This document shows, piece after piece, positions 1 through 7,956 of a stretch of 64,000 nt of DNA; the stretch's first letter is position 1, and every line of letters begins with the position of its first letter. The DNA is from Eggerthellaceae bacterium (GTDB lineage Bacteria > Actinomycetota > Coriobacteriia > Coriobacteriales > Eggerthellaceae), in contig JAAVZC010000003.1 in assembly GCA_022791455.1 (NCBI GenBank), positions 171,485 through 235,484 on the forward strand, written 5' to 3'. The notes under the pieces were generated by a model that worked only from the letters and a program-made list of their open reading frames with translations, was not told the DNA's origin and did not search any database. The translations under genes were made by a program, and so were the position numbers.

Positions 1-424
1 CCTCGTCGAAAAGACCGGCCGCGTTTTCCAGAGATCCCTTCAGCTCCAGCACAATGCGCGAAGCGGTCTTCTTGCCCACGCCGGGAATCTTTTGCACCAG
101 CGCAATGTCCTGCGACGCCACCGCATTGGCCAGCTGCGCGGGCGAATAGGTGGAGAGCGCCGCAAGCGCCACTTTCGGCCCCACACCGGAGACGCCGATC
201 AACTTCTCGAAGAGCGCCTTCTCCTCTTCTTTCAGAAAGCCGTAAAGCGCGATGCCATTCTCGGACACCTGCAGGTAGGTGAGCACCCGCACCCGCTCGC
301 CGGTGGGGGGCAGCTGGGCCAGGGCAGAAGCTGCCATGGTCACCCCGTAGCCCACCCCTGCTACATCTATATATACTTGCGAGAAGCTCTTTCCCGCCAC
401 CTGACCGTCAAGAAACGCGATCAA
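1..424 (-). CDS. ruvA: Holliday junction DNA helicase subunit RuvA (3' part cut by window edge)
   Basis: RuvA binds the four-way Holliday junction and loads the RuvB motor for branch migration in recombinational repair. The visible 141 codons cover the N-terminal OB-fold (starting MIAFLDGQVAG, with VDVAGVGYGV-like strand residues) and the helix-hairpin-helix domain, including GVSGVGPKVALAAL and IPGVGKKTASRIVLELKG. The C-terminal RuvB-interacting domain lies outside the window. I place the start at a TTG whose first base precedes the ruvC stop, so stop and start share TTGA; this gives the standard RuvA N-terminus and implies translational coupling with ruvC. The rare TTG start is the only oddity. 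Confidence 0.95.
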   Translation of the reverse strand, partial: MIAFLDGQVAGKSFSQVYIDVAGVGYGVTMAASALAQLPPTGERVRVLTYLQVSENGIALYGFLKEEEKALFEKLIGVSGVGPKVALAALSTYSPAQLANAVASQDIALVQKIPGVGKKTASRIVLELKGSLENAAGLFDE

Positions 425-921
425 ACCGCCATCTCCTTTCGTAAGGGCGCATGAGTGCAGTGGCACAGCGCCGCCGCCAGCGCATCGGCCGCATGGTCCG
501 GCTCCGGCGCCTGGGGCAGCCGAAGCAGCTGGGCCACCATGTACTGCACCTGGGCTTTGTCGGCGCTGCCAGTGCCCACCACCGCCATCTTGATTTGGCG
601 CGGGGTGTACTCCCCCACTTCCAGCCCCGCCCGCGCGCAGGCCACCAGGGCCGCGCCCCGCGCTTGGCCGGTGCCGAACGCGGCGGTGACGTTCTGGCCG
701 AACCACACCGTTTCTATCCCCATGCAGGTGGGTTGGAACCGGTTGACCACCGCCTCTATCTGCTGATGGATTTTCAACAGCCGCACCGAGAGCTCTTCAT
801 GGGGATGCGTGGTGACGCAGCCGTAAGCCACACAGTCCAGGCAGCTGCCCTGCTGGGACACGATGCCCCAGCCCGTATGGGCCAGGCCCGGGTCTATCCC
901 AAGGATGATTCGCTCGCGCAC
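421..921 (-). CDS. ruvC: Crossover junction endodeoxyribonuclease RuvC
   Basis: RuvC is the Holliday junction resolvase that nicks two opposing strands of the junction assembled with RuvAB. The 166-residue product has the RNase H-like fold signature: Asp10 in LGIDPGLAHTGWG, Glu70 in MGIETVWFGQN, and a C-terminal PDHAADALAAA supplying His143 and Asp146, the D-E-H-D arrangement seen in Thermus-type RuvC rather than the all-Asp form of E. coli. The start is a GTG at 921-919, which gives the canonical N-terminus. It is the upstream partner of ruvA and overlaps it. The ruvC-associated regulator yebC lies about 5 kb away on the other strand rather than directly upstream. Confidence 0.96.
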   Translation of the reverse strand: MRERIILGIDPGLAHTGWGIVSQQGSCLDCVAYGCVTTHPHEELSVRLLKIHQQIEAVVNRFQPTCMGIETVWFGQNVTAAFGTGQARGAALVACARAGLEVGEYTPRQIKMAVVGTGSADKAQVQYMVAQLLRLPQAPEPDHAADALAAALCHCTHAPLRKEMAV

Positions 922-1130
922 GCCGGTCAGCCCCGCTCTCGTTCGTTCGATTACTGCAGTGCATGTTAGAACATCTGTTTGATTTTCTCAAGCGAAAGCG
1001 GACAAAATTCCGCGGCGAGCCACGCAAAGAGGAACGTTCGCGCAAGATTTCGGCTTCCCTTCCTTTCGTGGAAGACCCCGCGCGTGCCACTGCCTTTAGC
1101 TATCATAGAGGCGAGATTGGAGGATGCGCT

Positions 1131-2294
1131 GTGAAGTTGACCGACTACCTTGCCACCGAGTTCGCCTCGTTTTCCGAAATGCCCTTTGGGGAAATTGACG
1201 CCGCCGCCCTTGCGGACTTCATGATGGCCCGCACCGAAGGGATGGTACCGCCGCTCCGAGAACCGCGCCGCCTCTCCCCCGCCCGCATCAAGGCGCTGAA
1301 GGGCCTGGCGGGCCAGCCGAAATCTGTCCGGTTCGTCGACCTTATGCGGGCAGAGCAGTTCCCCATCATGTTCCAAGACCTAGAGCCAGAGCGCACTAAG
1401 CGCACCTATCTGGGACTTGCCGCAAGCCCCCGTTTCCGCGAAATGCGGCTGGCAGCGGCGCAGGACTTCTTCGATGACCAGCGGCAGAACCAGTTCTTCG
1501 CCACCTCCTTCATCCAGGGGAAGGATTTCGCCTTCATCGGCTTTCGCGGCACGGACGTCTCCATCACCGGTTGGCGCGAGAACTGCAACATGGTGTACAG
1601 CGAGACCGTTCCCGCCCAGGTGCAGGCGCGGGAATACCTGGAAGCGGTGGCGCCCCTGCTGCCGGATCGCCTTTACTTGGGCGGCCACTCGAAGGGCGGC
1701 AACCTGGCGCTGTACGCCGCGCTTTTCGCGCCGCCGGAGATTCAGGAACGCATCCAGATGGTCTACACCTTTGATTCCCCCGGCTTCCGCGACCAATCGG
1801 TGCCGGAAGCAGCTTGGAAGACCCTGGAGGGGAAGATCGACCGCAAAGTGCCCACCGATTCCTTCGTCGGGCTGCTCATGCACACCGAGGCCCCCATCCG
1901 CGTAGTAAGCAGTTCCGCCTCGGGCATCCCCCAGCACAGCCTGCACACCTGGGAGATTGAAGAGGGGCGTTTCAGCCCGGCCGAGACGCTCTCGGAAAAC
2001 TCCCTGTTCTTGAACTCCGTCATGAACGTGTGGCTGGAGCGCTACAACCCCACGCAGGCGAAAGCGGTGGTAGACGCCCTGTTCGCCGCCATCGAGGCTT
2101 CCGGCGCGACCGACGCCACCGAGGTGCTGTTCAGCGGGCCGAAGGCCATCGGGCTTGTGCGGGAAGCGGCGCGTCACCTGGATGCCCCCACCCGCGAAGT
2201 GCTCATGGGAGCGCTCGGATCCCTGGCCGCCACCGTGGCCGCCGGCACCCCCACCACCCTAGCCGCCCGCTTCGGCGGAAAGTCCGCCAAGTAA
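1131..2294 (+). CDS. DUF2974 (Mbeg1-like) alpha/beta hydrolase family protein
   Basis: The product has an alpha/beta-hydrolase core with a nucleophile elbow GGHSKGGNLALYAAL at about residues 182-196, where the Ser is the probable nucleophile, preceded by FIGFRGTD-type strand residues. This matches the DUF2974/Mbeg1-like lipase-like family; the substrate is unknown. The reading frame is open from position 963, but I choose the GTG at 1131 (VKLTDYLATEF) because a TTGGAGGA ribosome binding site lies just upstream and the preceding 56 codons are low-complexity and basic. No signal peptide or membrane helix is obvious, so it is probably cytoplasmic. A strong terminator follows two bases after the stop. 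Confidence 0.85.
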   Translation: MKLTDYLATEFASFSEMPFGEIDAAALADFMMARTEGMVPPLREPRRLSPARIKALKGLAGQPKSVRFVDLMRAEQFPIMFQDLEPERTKRTYLGLAASPRFREMRLAAAQDFFDDQRQNQFFATSFIQGKDFAFIGFRGTDVSITGWRENCNMVYSETVPAQVQAREYLEAVAPLLPDRLYLGGHSKGGNLALYAALFAPPEIQERIQMVYTFDSPGFRDQSVPEAAWKTLEGKIDRKVPTDSFVGLLMHTEAPIRVVSSSASGIPQHSLHTWEIEEGRFSPAETLSENSLFLNSVMNVWLERYNPTQAKAVVDALFAAIEASGATDATEVLFSGPKAIGLVREAARHLDAPTREVLMGALGSLAATVAAGTPTTLAARFGGKSAK

Positions 2295-2295
2295 G

Positions 2296-2334
2296 AAGCG
2301 GCCGGGAGCCACTGGGCTTCCCGGCCGCTTTTGC
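2296..2334 (+). terminator. Rho-independent terminator, copy 1 of a pair
   Basis: A GC-rich stem (GCGGCCGGGA...TCCCGGCCGC) is followed by TTTT directly after the DUF2974 stop codon. The 39-base segment 2296-2334 is the exact reverse complement of 6692-6730, so the same terminator occurs twice in opposite orientation. Confidence 0.88.
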
Positions 2335-2401
2335 TTCGTGTTCCGTTGAACCGCAAAGCCCCGTGGACAACATTGCCACTTTTTCAGCGATGCGCGCGGC
2401 C

Positions 2402-2479
2402 CAAAACTTCTGATATCAGCACTTTTGACGTGAAACTTCTGATTTCAGAAGAAACGGGCCGGGGCGACTTCTGAAAAAC
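2402..2479. repeat. Cluster of CTTCTGA palindromes in a convergent intergenic gap
   Basis: Between the convergent DUF2974 and M16 genes the motif AAACTTCTGAT occurs twice, at 2404-2414 and 2433-2443. The first copy contains the perfect palindrome CTGATATCAG (2410-2419) and the second the hairpin CTTCTGATTTCAGAAG (2436-2451). A partial third copy, ACTTCTGAAAA, is at about 2467. On the minus strand the second hairpin could act as a weak terminator for the M16 gene. Confidence 0.5.
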
Positions 2480-2493
2480 CAGGGTTTGCGGCC

Positions 2494-5460
2494 CTAGAGT
2501 TCTTTCGCCTTCAGCAGGTCAATCACCGTGAAGTCTTCCTTCGAGCTGTCGATCAGCTCCTTGCTGCCCACGGTGCAGATCATGCGGTGGTCGGTGGCGC
2601 GCACCATGGCGGGACCTAAGTCGCGCACGGCTTCCGGCGTGGCGTTCAGTACCTCGGTGCGGGTGCGCTCTCGCAGTTCTTTATCCAGGTGCGAGAAGAA
2701 CTGCGCGTCCTGGCGCCGCATCAGCTCGCGCGGCTTGAGCGGCGTGTCGATGCCGGCCACCGTGGAGACGATGTAGCCGTTCATCTCGCTTTCCGTGGGC
2801 GTGAACTCCGCCAGCCATGCGCCGGAGCCCTCGAAGCGCTCGATGGTCTCGTCGATGTGCGGATCGCGATAGGAGTAGAAGCGCATCGAACCGGGCCGCG
2901 TCATTTGCAGGCCCGCTCCGTAAGCGCCGCCCTTCACGCGCACCTCGTTCCACAGGTAGTCGTAGGAAAGGATGCGGCTCACCAGCATCCAAACACCGGT
3001 GAAGGGGCCGTCGAACAGGCGACGGTCGTAACCCATGGCGGTGTAGCTCACGTCAGAGGGGACGATGAAGGCCTCGTTCTTGCGCGTGGGCTCGGCGGCG
3101 ATGAGTCGCGCCGCCACCGAAGAGTTCGCCAGCTTCAGCGTGCCGCCGTCGGCCCAGAAGCGCTCGAAGTCCTCGTCAGAACCGGTGAAGCTGACGATGC
3201 AGCCGTCGCGGGTGAACAGGCGCTTGGTGATATCGCGCAGCGTTTCCGCCAGCGCCTCCTTGCGTTCGTCGAAGTGGTCGATGAGGTCCTTCAGGAAGAA
3301 GTAGAAGTCCATGCCCCCCATCTGCTCGCGCACCACGGCGGCCGGCAGGTAGTAGGAGGCCACGCGGGCCATGGCGGCGCTGTGCCCCGCATTGGTGCAG
3401 CCCTGCTCGATGGTCACGCGCTTCTGGTTCAGAATGTCCTTGATCTTGTCGTAGTCGGTGAAGTCCGTCTCCAGCAGAATCTCGTCCGGCAACGTGGCGG
3501 CGTAGTCCAGGTTCTCGGAAAGCGACGACACACTCACCACGAACTTCGCCACATAAGAGGTGCGCTCCAGCGCGTCCTCGTGCACTTCGGTGAAGAACGC
3601 CAGGTTGCCCAGCTTCGACTGCGCCAGCGTGTCCAGCTCGGCGGCGCTGTGCTTAGCGGTGGCCAGCTTCCCCAGCACGATGGCCAGGATAGTGGCGTAG
3701 GGCAGCTCCTCGAAGGAGAGGCGCGAGAGGTCGAAGTAGCGGTAGGCGAACACGATGCCGCGGGTGGGGATGGTATGGCGCAGGCAGGGAATGGGAGTGT
3801 TCTCCGCCATGGCGCATAGCGGCTCGTCGGGCATCTTCTTGATGTCGGCCAGCGAGAGGCTGGGGAGCGTGGCCAGCGCCTGCGGGGAATCGGGCTCATC
3901 CTGGGCGGCGCGCAGCAGCTCCTCTTGGCGCTTGATAGCAGCCACCTGGTTCTCGTCGAGGCTTTCGGCCATGGCGGCCAGGGAGTCCTTCAGCTTGTCG
4001 TCGCCCGGGCCCTCTTGCGGCACCAGCTCAACAGAAGCTTCGTGGTCGTTCTCCAGCACCAGCTCCCGCAGCAGCTGCTCGAAGTAGCCCTCGTCGATGG
4101 AAGCCTTGAGCGCGGCGAAGTCCTCGTTGAACTTCAGGTACGCGGTGGCGTCGCGCTCGTCGTAGAGCCAGCCGGCCAGGGCGGACATCGACAGCAGCAC
4201 GCCGTCGGGGTAGCCGAAGTTGCGCTCGCGCATCACGAACTCCGCATGGGACAGGGCCGCGCGCACCAGCTCGCGGTCGAGGCCGCCGTTCGCGAGCTCG
4301 CTCACCTTGTCGCGCACCAGGGCGGAGAAGTCCTCCACGCTCACGCCCTCGCGAAGTCCCTTCAGCTGCAGAATGGCGAAGGGCTGCGCCATGGCGTCCG
4401 CCAGAAACGCGCCGGCGTCGTCGGCCATCTGGGCATCGAGGATGGCGCGCTTCAGCGGGCTCTCGTTGGAGCCCATGATGGCGTCCAGCAAAATGTCGCA
4501 GGCAAGGATGCGGCGCCGCTCATGCGCGGTGCCGGCCACGAACCCCAGCGCGCACGAGGCGTTCTCCCGTGCCGTTTCCATGGGCTTGCGCACTCCCATC
4601 GCGCGCACCGGCGCCTGAAGGTCGAGCGGGTTAGGGCTTCCCGCCTTCGCATCCTTCGCCAGCGGAGACAGGTACTTGCCGTCGATGAAGGCCAAGAAAC
4701 GGTCGAGGTCCAGGTTGCCGTAGAGCACAATGTAGCTGTTGGAGGGCTGGTAGTGGCGGCGATGGTTCTCCAAGAACCCCTCGTAGGTAAGATCGACGAT
4801 GCTCGCCGGCACGCCGCCGGATTCGAACCGGTAGGTGGTGTCGGGGAAGAGCGCCGCGGACAGCGCGTCGAACAGCACGGAGTCGGGATCGGAGAGCGCT
4901 CCCTTCATCTCGTTGAACACCACGCCGTTGTAGGCGAGCCCCACCTTCTGGTCCCCGTCGGCCACTTCCAGCACCTCTTCGGCCAGCGGCTCCACTTCCA
5001 AATGCCATCCTTCCTGCTGGAAGATGGTGGGCTTTTGGTAGATGAGCGGGTGGAACACGGCGTCCAGGTACACGTCCATCAGGTTCTCGAGGTCCTGCTC
5101 GTTGGTGGAGGCCACCGGGTACATGGTCTTGTCCGAGAAAGTCATGGCGTTCAGGAACGTCTGCATGGAGCTCTTGAGCAGGTTAACGAAGGGCTCCTTC
5201 ACCGGGAACTTGTCCGAGCCACACAGCACCGAGTGCTCCAAAATGTGGAACACCCCCGTGTCGTCGGCGGCCGGCGTCTTGAACGAGATGGAGAACGCCT
5301 TGTTCTCGTCATCGTTCTTCAGGTAGAGCAGCCGCGCGCCCGAGGCCGGGTGCTCCATCACGAAGGCGGTGCCGTCAATTTCCGGCAGCTCTTCGGTGGC
5401 GGTGAGGGCGAAGCCGTTTTGTTCGGCCGTCTTTGCGACGGCGCTGGTATCAGAAGACAT
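2494..5460 (-). CDS. M16C family zinc metallopeptidase (presequence protease/PreP-like)
   Basis: The 988-residue protein belongs to the pitrilysin/insulinase clan, in which two homologous halves close over unfolded peptides. The inverted zinc motif HxxEH is present in GVFHILEHSVLCGS near residue 74-78, followed by the family's PVKEPFVNLLKSS and the distal acidic helix (LENLMDVYLDAVFHPL). The C-terminal half carries the catalytic-chamber sequence RVKGGAYGAGLQM that pairs with the zinc half in PreP/Cym1-type enzymes. Length matches single-chain M16C proteases (about 970-1000 aa). No signal peptide is visible, so a cytoplasmic peptide-clearing role is likely. It is a single-gene unit on the minus strand, divergent from yebC. 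Confidence 0.93.
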   Translation of the reverse strand: MSSDTSAVAKTAEQNGFALTATEELPEIDGTAFVMEHPASGARLLYLKNDDENKAFSISFKTPAADDTGVFHILEHSVLCGSDKFPVKEPFVNLLKSSMQTFLNAMTFSDKTMYPVASTNEQDLENLMDVYLDAVFHPLIYQKPTIFQQEGWHLEVEPLAEEVLEVADGDQKVGLAYNGVVFNEMKGALSDPDSVLFDALSAALFPDTTYRFESGGVPASIVDLTYEGFLENHRRHYQPSNSYIVLYGNLDLDRFLAFIDGKYLSPLAKDAKAGSPNPLDLQAPVRAMGVRKPMETARENASCALGFVAGTAHERRRILACDILLDAIMGSNESPLKRAILDAQMADDAGAFLADAMAQPFAILQLKGLREGVSVEDFSALVRDKVSELANGGLDRELVRAALSHAEFVMRERNFGYPDGVLLSMSALAGWLYDERDATAYLKFNEDFAALKASIDEGYFEQLLRELVLENDHEASVELVPQEGPGDDKLKDSLAAMAESLDENQVAAIKRQEELLRAAQDEPDSPQALATLPSLSLADIKKMPDEPLCAMAENTPIPCLRHTIPTRGIVFAYRYFDLSRLSFEELPYATILAIVLGKLATAKHSAAELDTLAQSKLGNLAFFTEVHEDALERTSYVAKFVVSVSSLSENLDYAATLPDEILLETDFTDYDKIKDILNQKRVTIEQGCTNAGHSAAMARVASYYLPAAVVREQMGGMDFYFFLKDLIDHFDERKEALAETLRDITKRLFTRDGCIVSFTGSDEDFERFWADGGTLKLANSSVAARLIAAEPTRKNEAFIVPSDVSYTAMGYDRRLFDGPFTGVWMLVSRILSYDYLWNEVRVKGGAYGAGLQMTRPGSMRFYSYRDPHIDETIERFEGSGAWLAEFTPTESEMNGYIVSTVAGIDTPLKPRELMRRQDAQFFSHLDKELRERTRTEVLNATPEAVRDLGPAMVRATDHRMICTVGSKELIDSSKEDFTVIDLLKAKEL

Positions 5461-5858
5461 AATCAGCCTTTCGGGCGCAGGGCGCCATTTGGTTGTGGGT
5501 AGAGCATCCGTAAGGCTGTCAGCGGCGCGACAAAATCAAGAACGCGGCGAAGTGAAAGAGCGCTACGGCAGTGCAGGCAAGCCTCAAGAGGTTCGCAGTA
5601 CCGCCGCAAAAGAAACGCGACTTAAATCCCCATCAGCTTCTGTGTCATTCTACTCTCTTGGGGACTCAAATACCTCTGCGAGTCAAGAGGAAATTCAAAA
5701 GATCACGATACCAATACCCTCGCGATACGCTCGTTTCGTGCGCTGACGATGCTTTTCGGCCGTCACTTTTCCATTGTCGAGCAGCGGTCAATTCATTCCC
5801 GGAATGGTTGTGGTATTATCTTCGGCTGGATTTTTATTCGTATTCGGAAGGGACGTGT
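5461..5858. other. Divergent intergenic region between M16 protease and yebC
   Basis: About 400 bases without a convincing gene; short open frames here lack ribosome binding sites. Near the yebC side there is a -10-like TATTAT at 5814-5819 and a 13-base dyad, CATTCCCGGAATG, at 5794-5806 that would lie at its -35 position and could be an operator. No recognisable RNA family was seen. Confidence 0.45.
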
Positions 5859-6659
5859 ATGTCTGGGCATTCAAAGTGGGCTACCACCAAGCACCGCAAG
5901 GCCGCGCAGGACGCCAAGCGCTCGGCTTTGTTCTCCAAGCTTTCTCGTAACATCACCGTAGCTGCGAAGGAAGGTGGAGACCCCAACCCGGAGAACAACG
6001 CCTCCCTGGCCGCCGCCATCGAGAAGGCGAAGGGCTATTCTCTGCCCAAGGATAAGATTAAGACCGCTATCGACAAGGCCTTCGGCTCCGGCAAGGACGC
6101 CGCCAACTACGAGACTGTTGTGTACGAGGGCTACGGCCCGGCCGGCATCGCCGTCTACTGCGAGGCGCTGACCGACAACCGCAACCGCACCGCCGCCGAC
6201 GTGCGCAGCGCGTTCTCCCATGCGGGCGGCAGCCTGGGCACTTCCGGTTCTGTGGCGTTCCAGTTCGAGCGCAAGGGCCAGATTCAGGTGCTGAAGGAAA
6301 TCGAGACGGGCGACAAGAAGAACCCGGTGGGCCCCAATGGCGCCGCTGCCGACGAGGACGAGTTCATGATGGCCGTGGCGGAAGCCGGCGGCGACGACTA
6401 CGAGGACGCCGATGACGAGTGGATCGTCTACACCGACCCGGCTGCCCTGATGGCCACCGTTAAGGCCCTCGAGGAGCAGGGCGTTCAGGTGAAGGGCGCC
6501 GAGATGACCATGATCCCCACCACCCCCAACGAGGTGACCGTGGCGGACGCGAAGAAGGTCATGCGCCTCATCGACAAGCTGGAAGAGCTGGAAGACCTCC
6601 AGAACGTCTACCACACCATGGACATCACCGACGAGATTGCCGAGGCGCTCGACGAGTAA
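5859..6659 (+). CDS. yebC: YebC/PmpR family DNA-binding regulator / translational factor
   Basis: The 266-residue product starts MSGHSKWATTKHRKAAQDAK, the invariant N-terminus of the YebC/PmpR family, and has the family's GYGPAGIAVYCEALTDNRNR and FSHAGGSLGTSGSVAF motifs and the C-terminal MRLIDKLEELEDLQNVYH. Members act as transcription regulators, and some are reported to help ribosomes through proline-rich stretches. The frame is open from 5571, but only the ATG at 5859 gives the conserved N-terminus. In many bacteria yebC is immediately upstream of ruvC in the same orientation; here it is on the opposite strand and separated by two genes (see the terminator-inversion finding). Confidence 0.95.
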   Translation: MSGHSKWATTKHRKAAQDAKRSALFSKLSRNITVAAKEGGDPNPENNASLAAAIEKAKGYSLPKDKIKTAIDKAFGSGKDAANYETVVYEGYGPAGIAVYCEALTDNRNRTAADVRSAFSHAGGSLGTSGSVAFQFERKGQIQVLKEIETGDKKNPVGPNGAAADEDEFMMAVAEAGGDDYEDADDEWIVYTDPAALMATVKALEEQGVQVKGAEMTMIPTTPNEVTVADAKKVMRLIDKLEELEDLQNVYHTMDITDEIAEALDE

Positions 6660-6691
6660 GTCCCCGGGCGCAAGCCCGCACGCATAGGCTC

Positions 6692-6730
6692 GCAAAAGCG
6701 GCCGGGAAGCCCAGTGGCTCCCGGCCGCTT
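6692..6730 (+). terminator. Rho-independent terminator, copy 2 of a pair
   Basis: The stem GCGGCCGGGA...TCCCGGCCGC followed by TTTTT terminates yebC. The 39 bases are the exact reverse complement of 2296-2334, including the asymmetric loop, so the copies are in opposite orientation. Confidence 0.88.
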
Positions 6731-6779
6731 TTTCGTTGTGCTATTCTGAAACCACATTCTAAGACCGAAGGAGGCCCTC

Positions 6780-7727
6780 ATGATTCTTCTCGCCATTCTC
6801 GTTGTCTGTGTGGTGGCGGTGCTCTCCACCATCTACATTGTGCCGCAGCAGAGCGCCTACGTTATCGAGCGGCTGGGCAAGTACAACCGCATCTCGCACC
6901 CGGGCCTGCACGTGCGCATCCCGGTCATCGAGAAGATTGTGGGCAAGATGGACCTGCGCACCCGCCAATCGGTGCTGGCCATCGACGCCAAGACCAAGGA
7001 CAACGTGACCATCAGCATGCAGGTGGCGGTGCAGTACCACGTGGACGGCTCCGGCATGGGCTACGACGGCGTGGCCTCGGTAGCGGCCGACGGCGCCAAC
7101 GTGCAGGCGCGCAACGCCGGTATCTACAACGCCTTCTACATTCTCTCGAACCCCGTCGAGCAGATGAAGGCTTACGTGGCGGACGCACTGCGCTCCTCCA
7201 TCCCCCGCTACACCATCGACGAGGTGTACGACCGCAAGGACGACATTGCCAACGACGTGCAGCAGATTATCGCGAACACCATGATCAGCTACGGCTACGT
7301 GGTGGTGAGCACGCTGATCGTGAACATCGAGCTGCCGCCGGACGTGGAAGCGGCCATGAACGAGATCAACACCGCCCAGCGCAAGCAGGTAGCGGCCCAG
7401 GCGCTTGCGGAAGCGCAGCGCATCAAAGTGGTGACCGAGGCAAAGGCGCAGGCAGAAGCGGCCGAACAAGCGGGCATCGGCATCGCCAACCAGCGCAAGG
7501 CCATCGCGTCGGGCATCAACGAGTCCATCCGGGAAATCCGCGAATCCGGCATGACCGATCGCGAAGCGAACCTGCTGTTCATGTTCACCCAATGGACCGA
7601 CATGATGGGCCAATTCGGCCAGAACGCCGGCACCTCCACCGTGGTGCTGCCCAGCGACTTCCGCGAAACCTCCTCCATGTTCGAGCAAATGCTCGCCGCA
7701 AACGAAGCCAAGGATTCGAAGAAGTAA
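6780..7727 (+). CDS. SPFH/Band 7 (stomatin/QmcA-like) membrane protein
   Basis: The 315-residue protein opens with a single membrane helix (ILLAILVVCVVAVLSTIYIV, residues 2-21) and continues into an SPFH domain with VPQQSAYVIERLGKYNR and HPGLHVRIPVIEKI. It ends in an Ala/Glu-rich coiled-coil stretch around residues 195-240 (AAQALAEAQRIKVVTEAKAQ). Proteins of this type oligomerise in membrane microdomains and often modulate membrane proteases such as FtsH. A GGAGG ribosome binding site lies 5-6 bases before the ATG. No NfeD partner gene is adjacent, so this is a solitary stomatin-like member. Confidence 0.92.
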   Translation: MILLAILVVCVVAVLSTIYIVPQQSAYVIERLGKYNRISHPGLHVRIPVIEKIVGKMDLRTRQSVLAIDAKTKDNVTISMQVAVQYHVDGSGMGYDGVASVAADGANVQARNAGIYNAFYILSNPVEQMKAYVADALRSSIPRYTIDEVYDRKDDIANDVQQIIANTMISYGYVVVSTLIVNIELPPDVEAAMNEINTAQRKQVAAQALAEAQRIKVVTEAKAQAEAAEQAGIGIANQRKAIASGINESIREIRESGMTDREANLLFMFTQWTDMMGQFGQNAGTSTVVLPSDFRETSSMFEQMLAANEAKDSKK

Positions 7728-7731
7728 AGGC

Positions 7732-7765
7732 AAAGATCCTTCGCTGCGCTCAGGATGACGACAGA
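7732..7765. repeat. CTTCGCTGCGCTCAGGATGAC-type dispersed intergenic sequence
   Basis: Immediately after the SPFH stop the sequence reads as a motif whose reverse strand translates to VILSAAKDL. That peptide is familiar from spurious annotations in many unrelated genomes. This rests on recollection of the motif and was not searched. Confidence 0.45.
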
Positions 7766-7805
7766 GGGGCGAACAGGAAGGCAGACAGCCGCGTCCAACC
7801 AGTCA

Positions 7806-7894
7806 GCGGGGCGGGGCGGCCCTCACAAAGCGAGTTCCGCAGCGCAGCGAGGACTGTCTGAGCGACTGAGGGTTGCCCCGACCCGCCGCCCCGC
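7806..7894. repeat. Long imperfect inverted repeat, GC-rich
   Basis: The arm GCGGGGCGG at 7806-7814 (and again at 7811-7819) pairs with CCGCCCCGC at 7886-7894. An inner arm, GGGCGGCCCTCA at 7814-7825, pairs with TGAGGGTTGCCC at 7867-7878 through two G-U pairs. The result is an extended hairpin of about 89 bases between the SPFH gene and the Fe-S assembly locus. Confidence 0.5.
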
Positions 7895-7909
7895 GAGGAG
7901 CTACAGCAC

Positions 7910-7941
7910 AAAAAGAAAGGGCCGGTTGGCCCTTTCTTTTT
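7910..7941. terminator. Bidirectional Rho-independent terminator
   Basis: The perfect stem AAAAAGAAAGGGCC / GGCCCTTTCTTTTT with a GGTT loop sits between the convergent SPFH and SufB-like genes. A-rich and T-rich flanks let it work in both directions. Confidence 0.9.
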
Positions 7942-7956
7942 GCGTTGCTTCTTTGA

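Noticed and set aside
963..1130. N-terminal extension of the DUF2974 protein
   Set aside because: The 56 extra codons overlap the ruvC upstream region and are basic and low-complexity; the GTG at 1131 has the better ribosome binding site.
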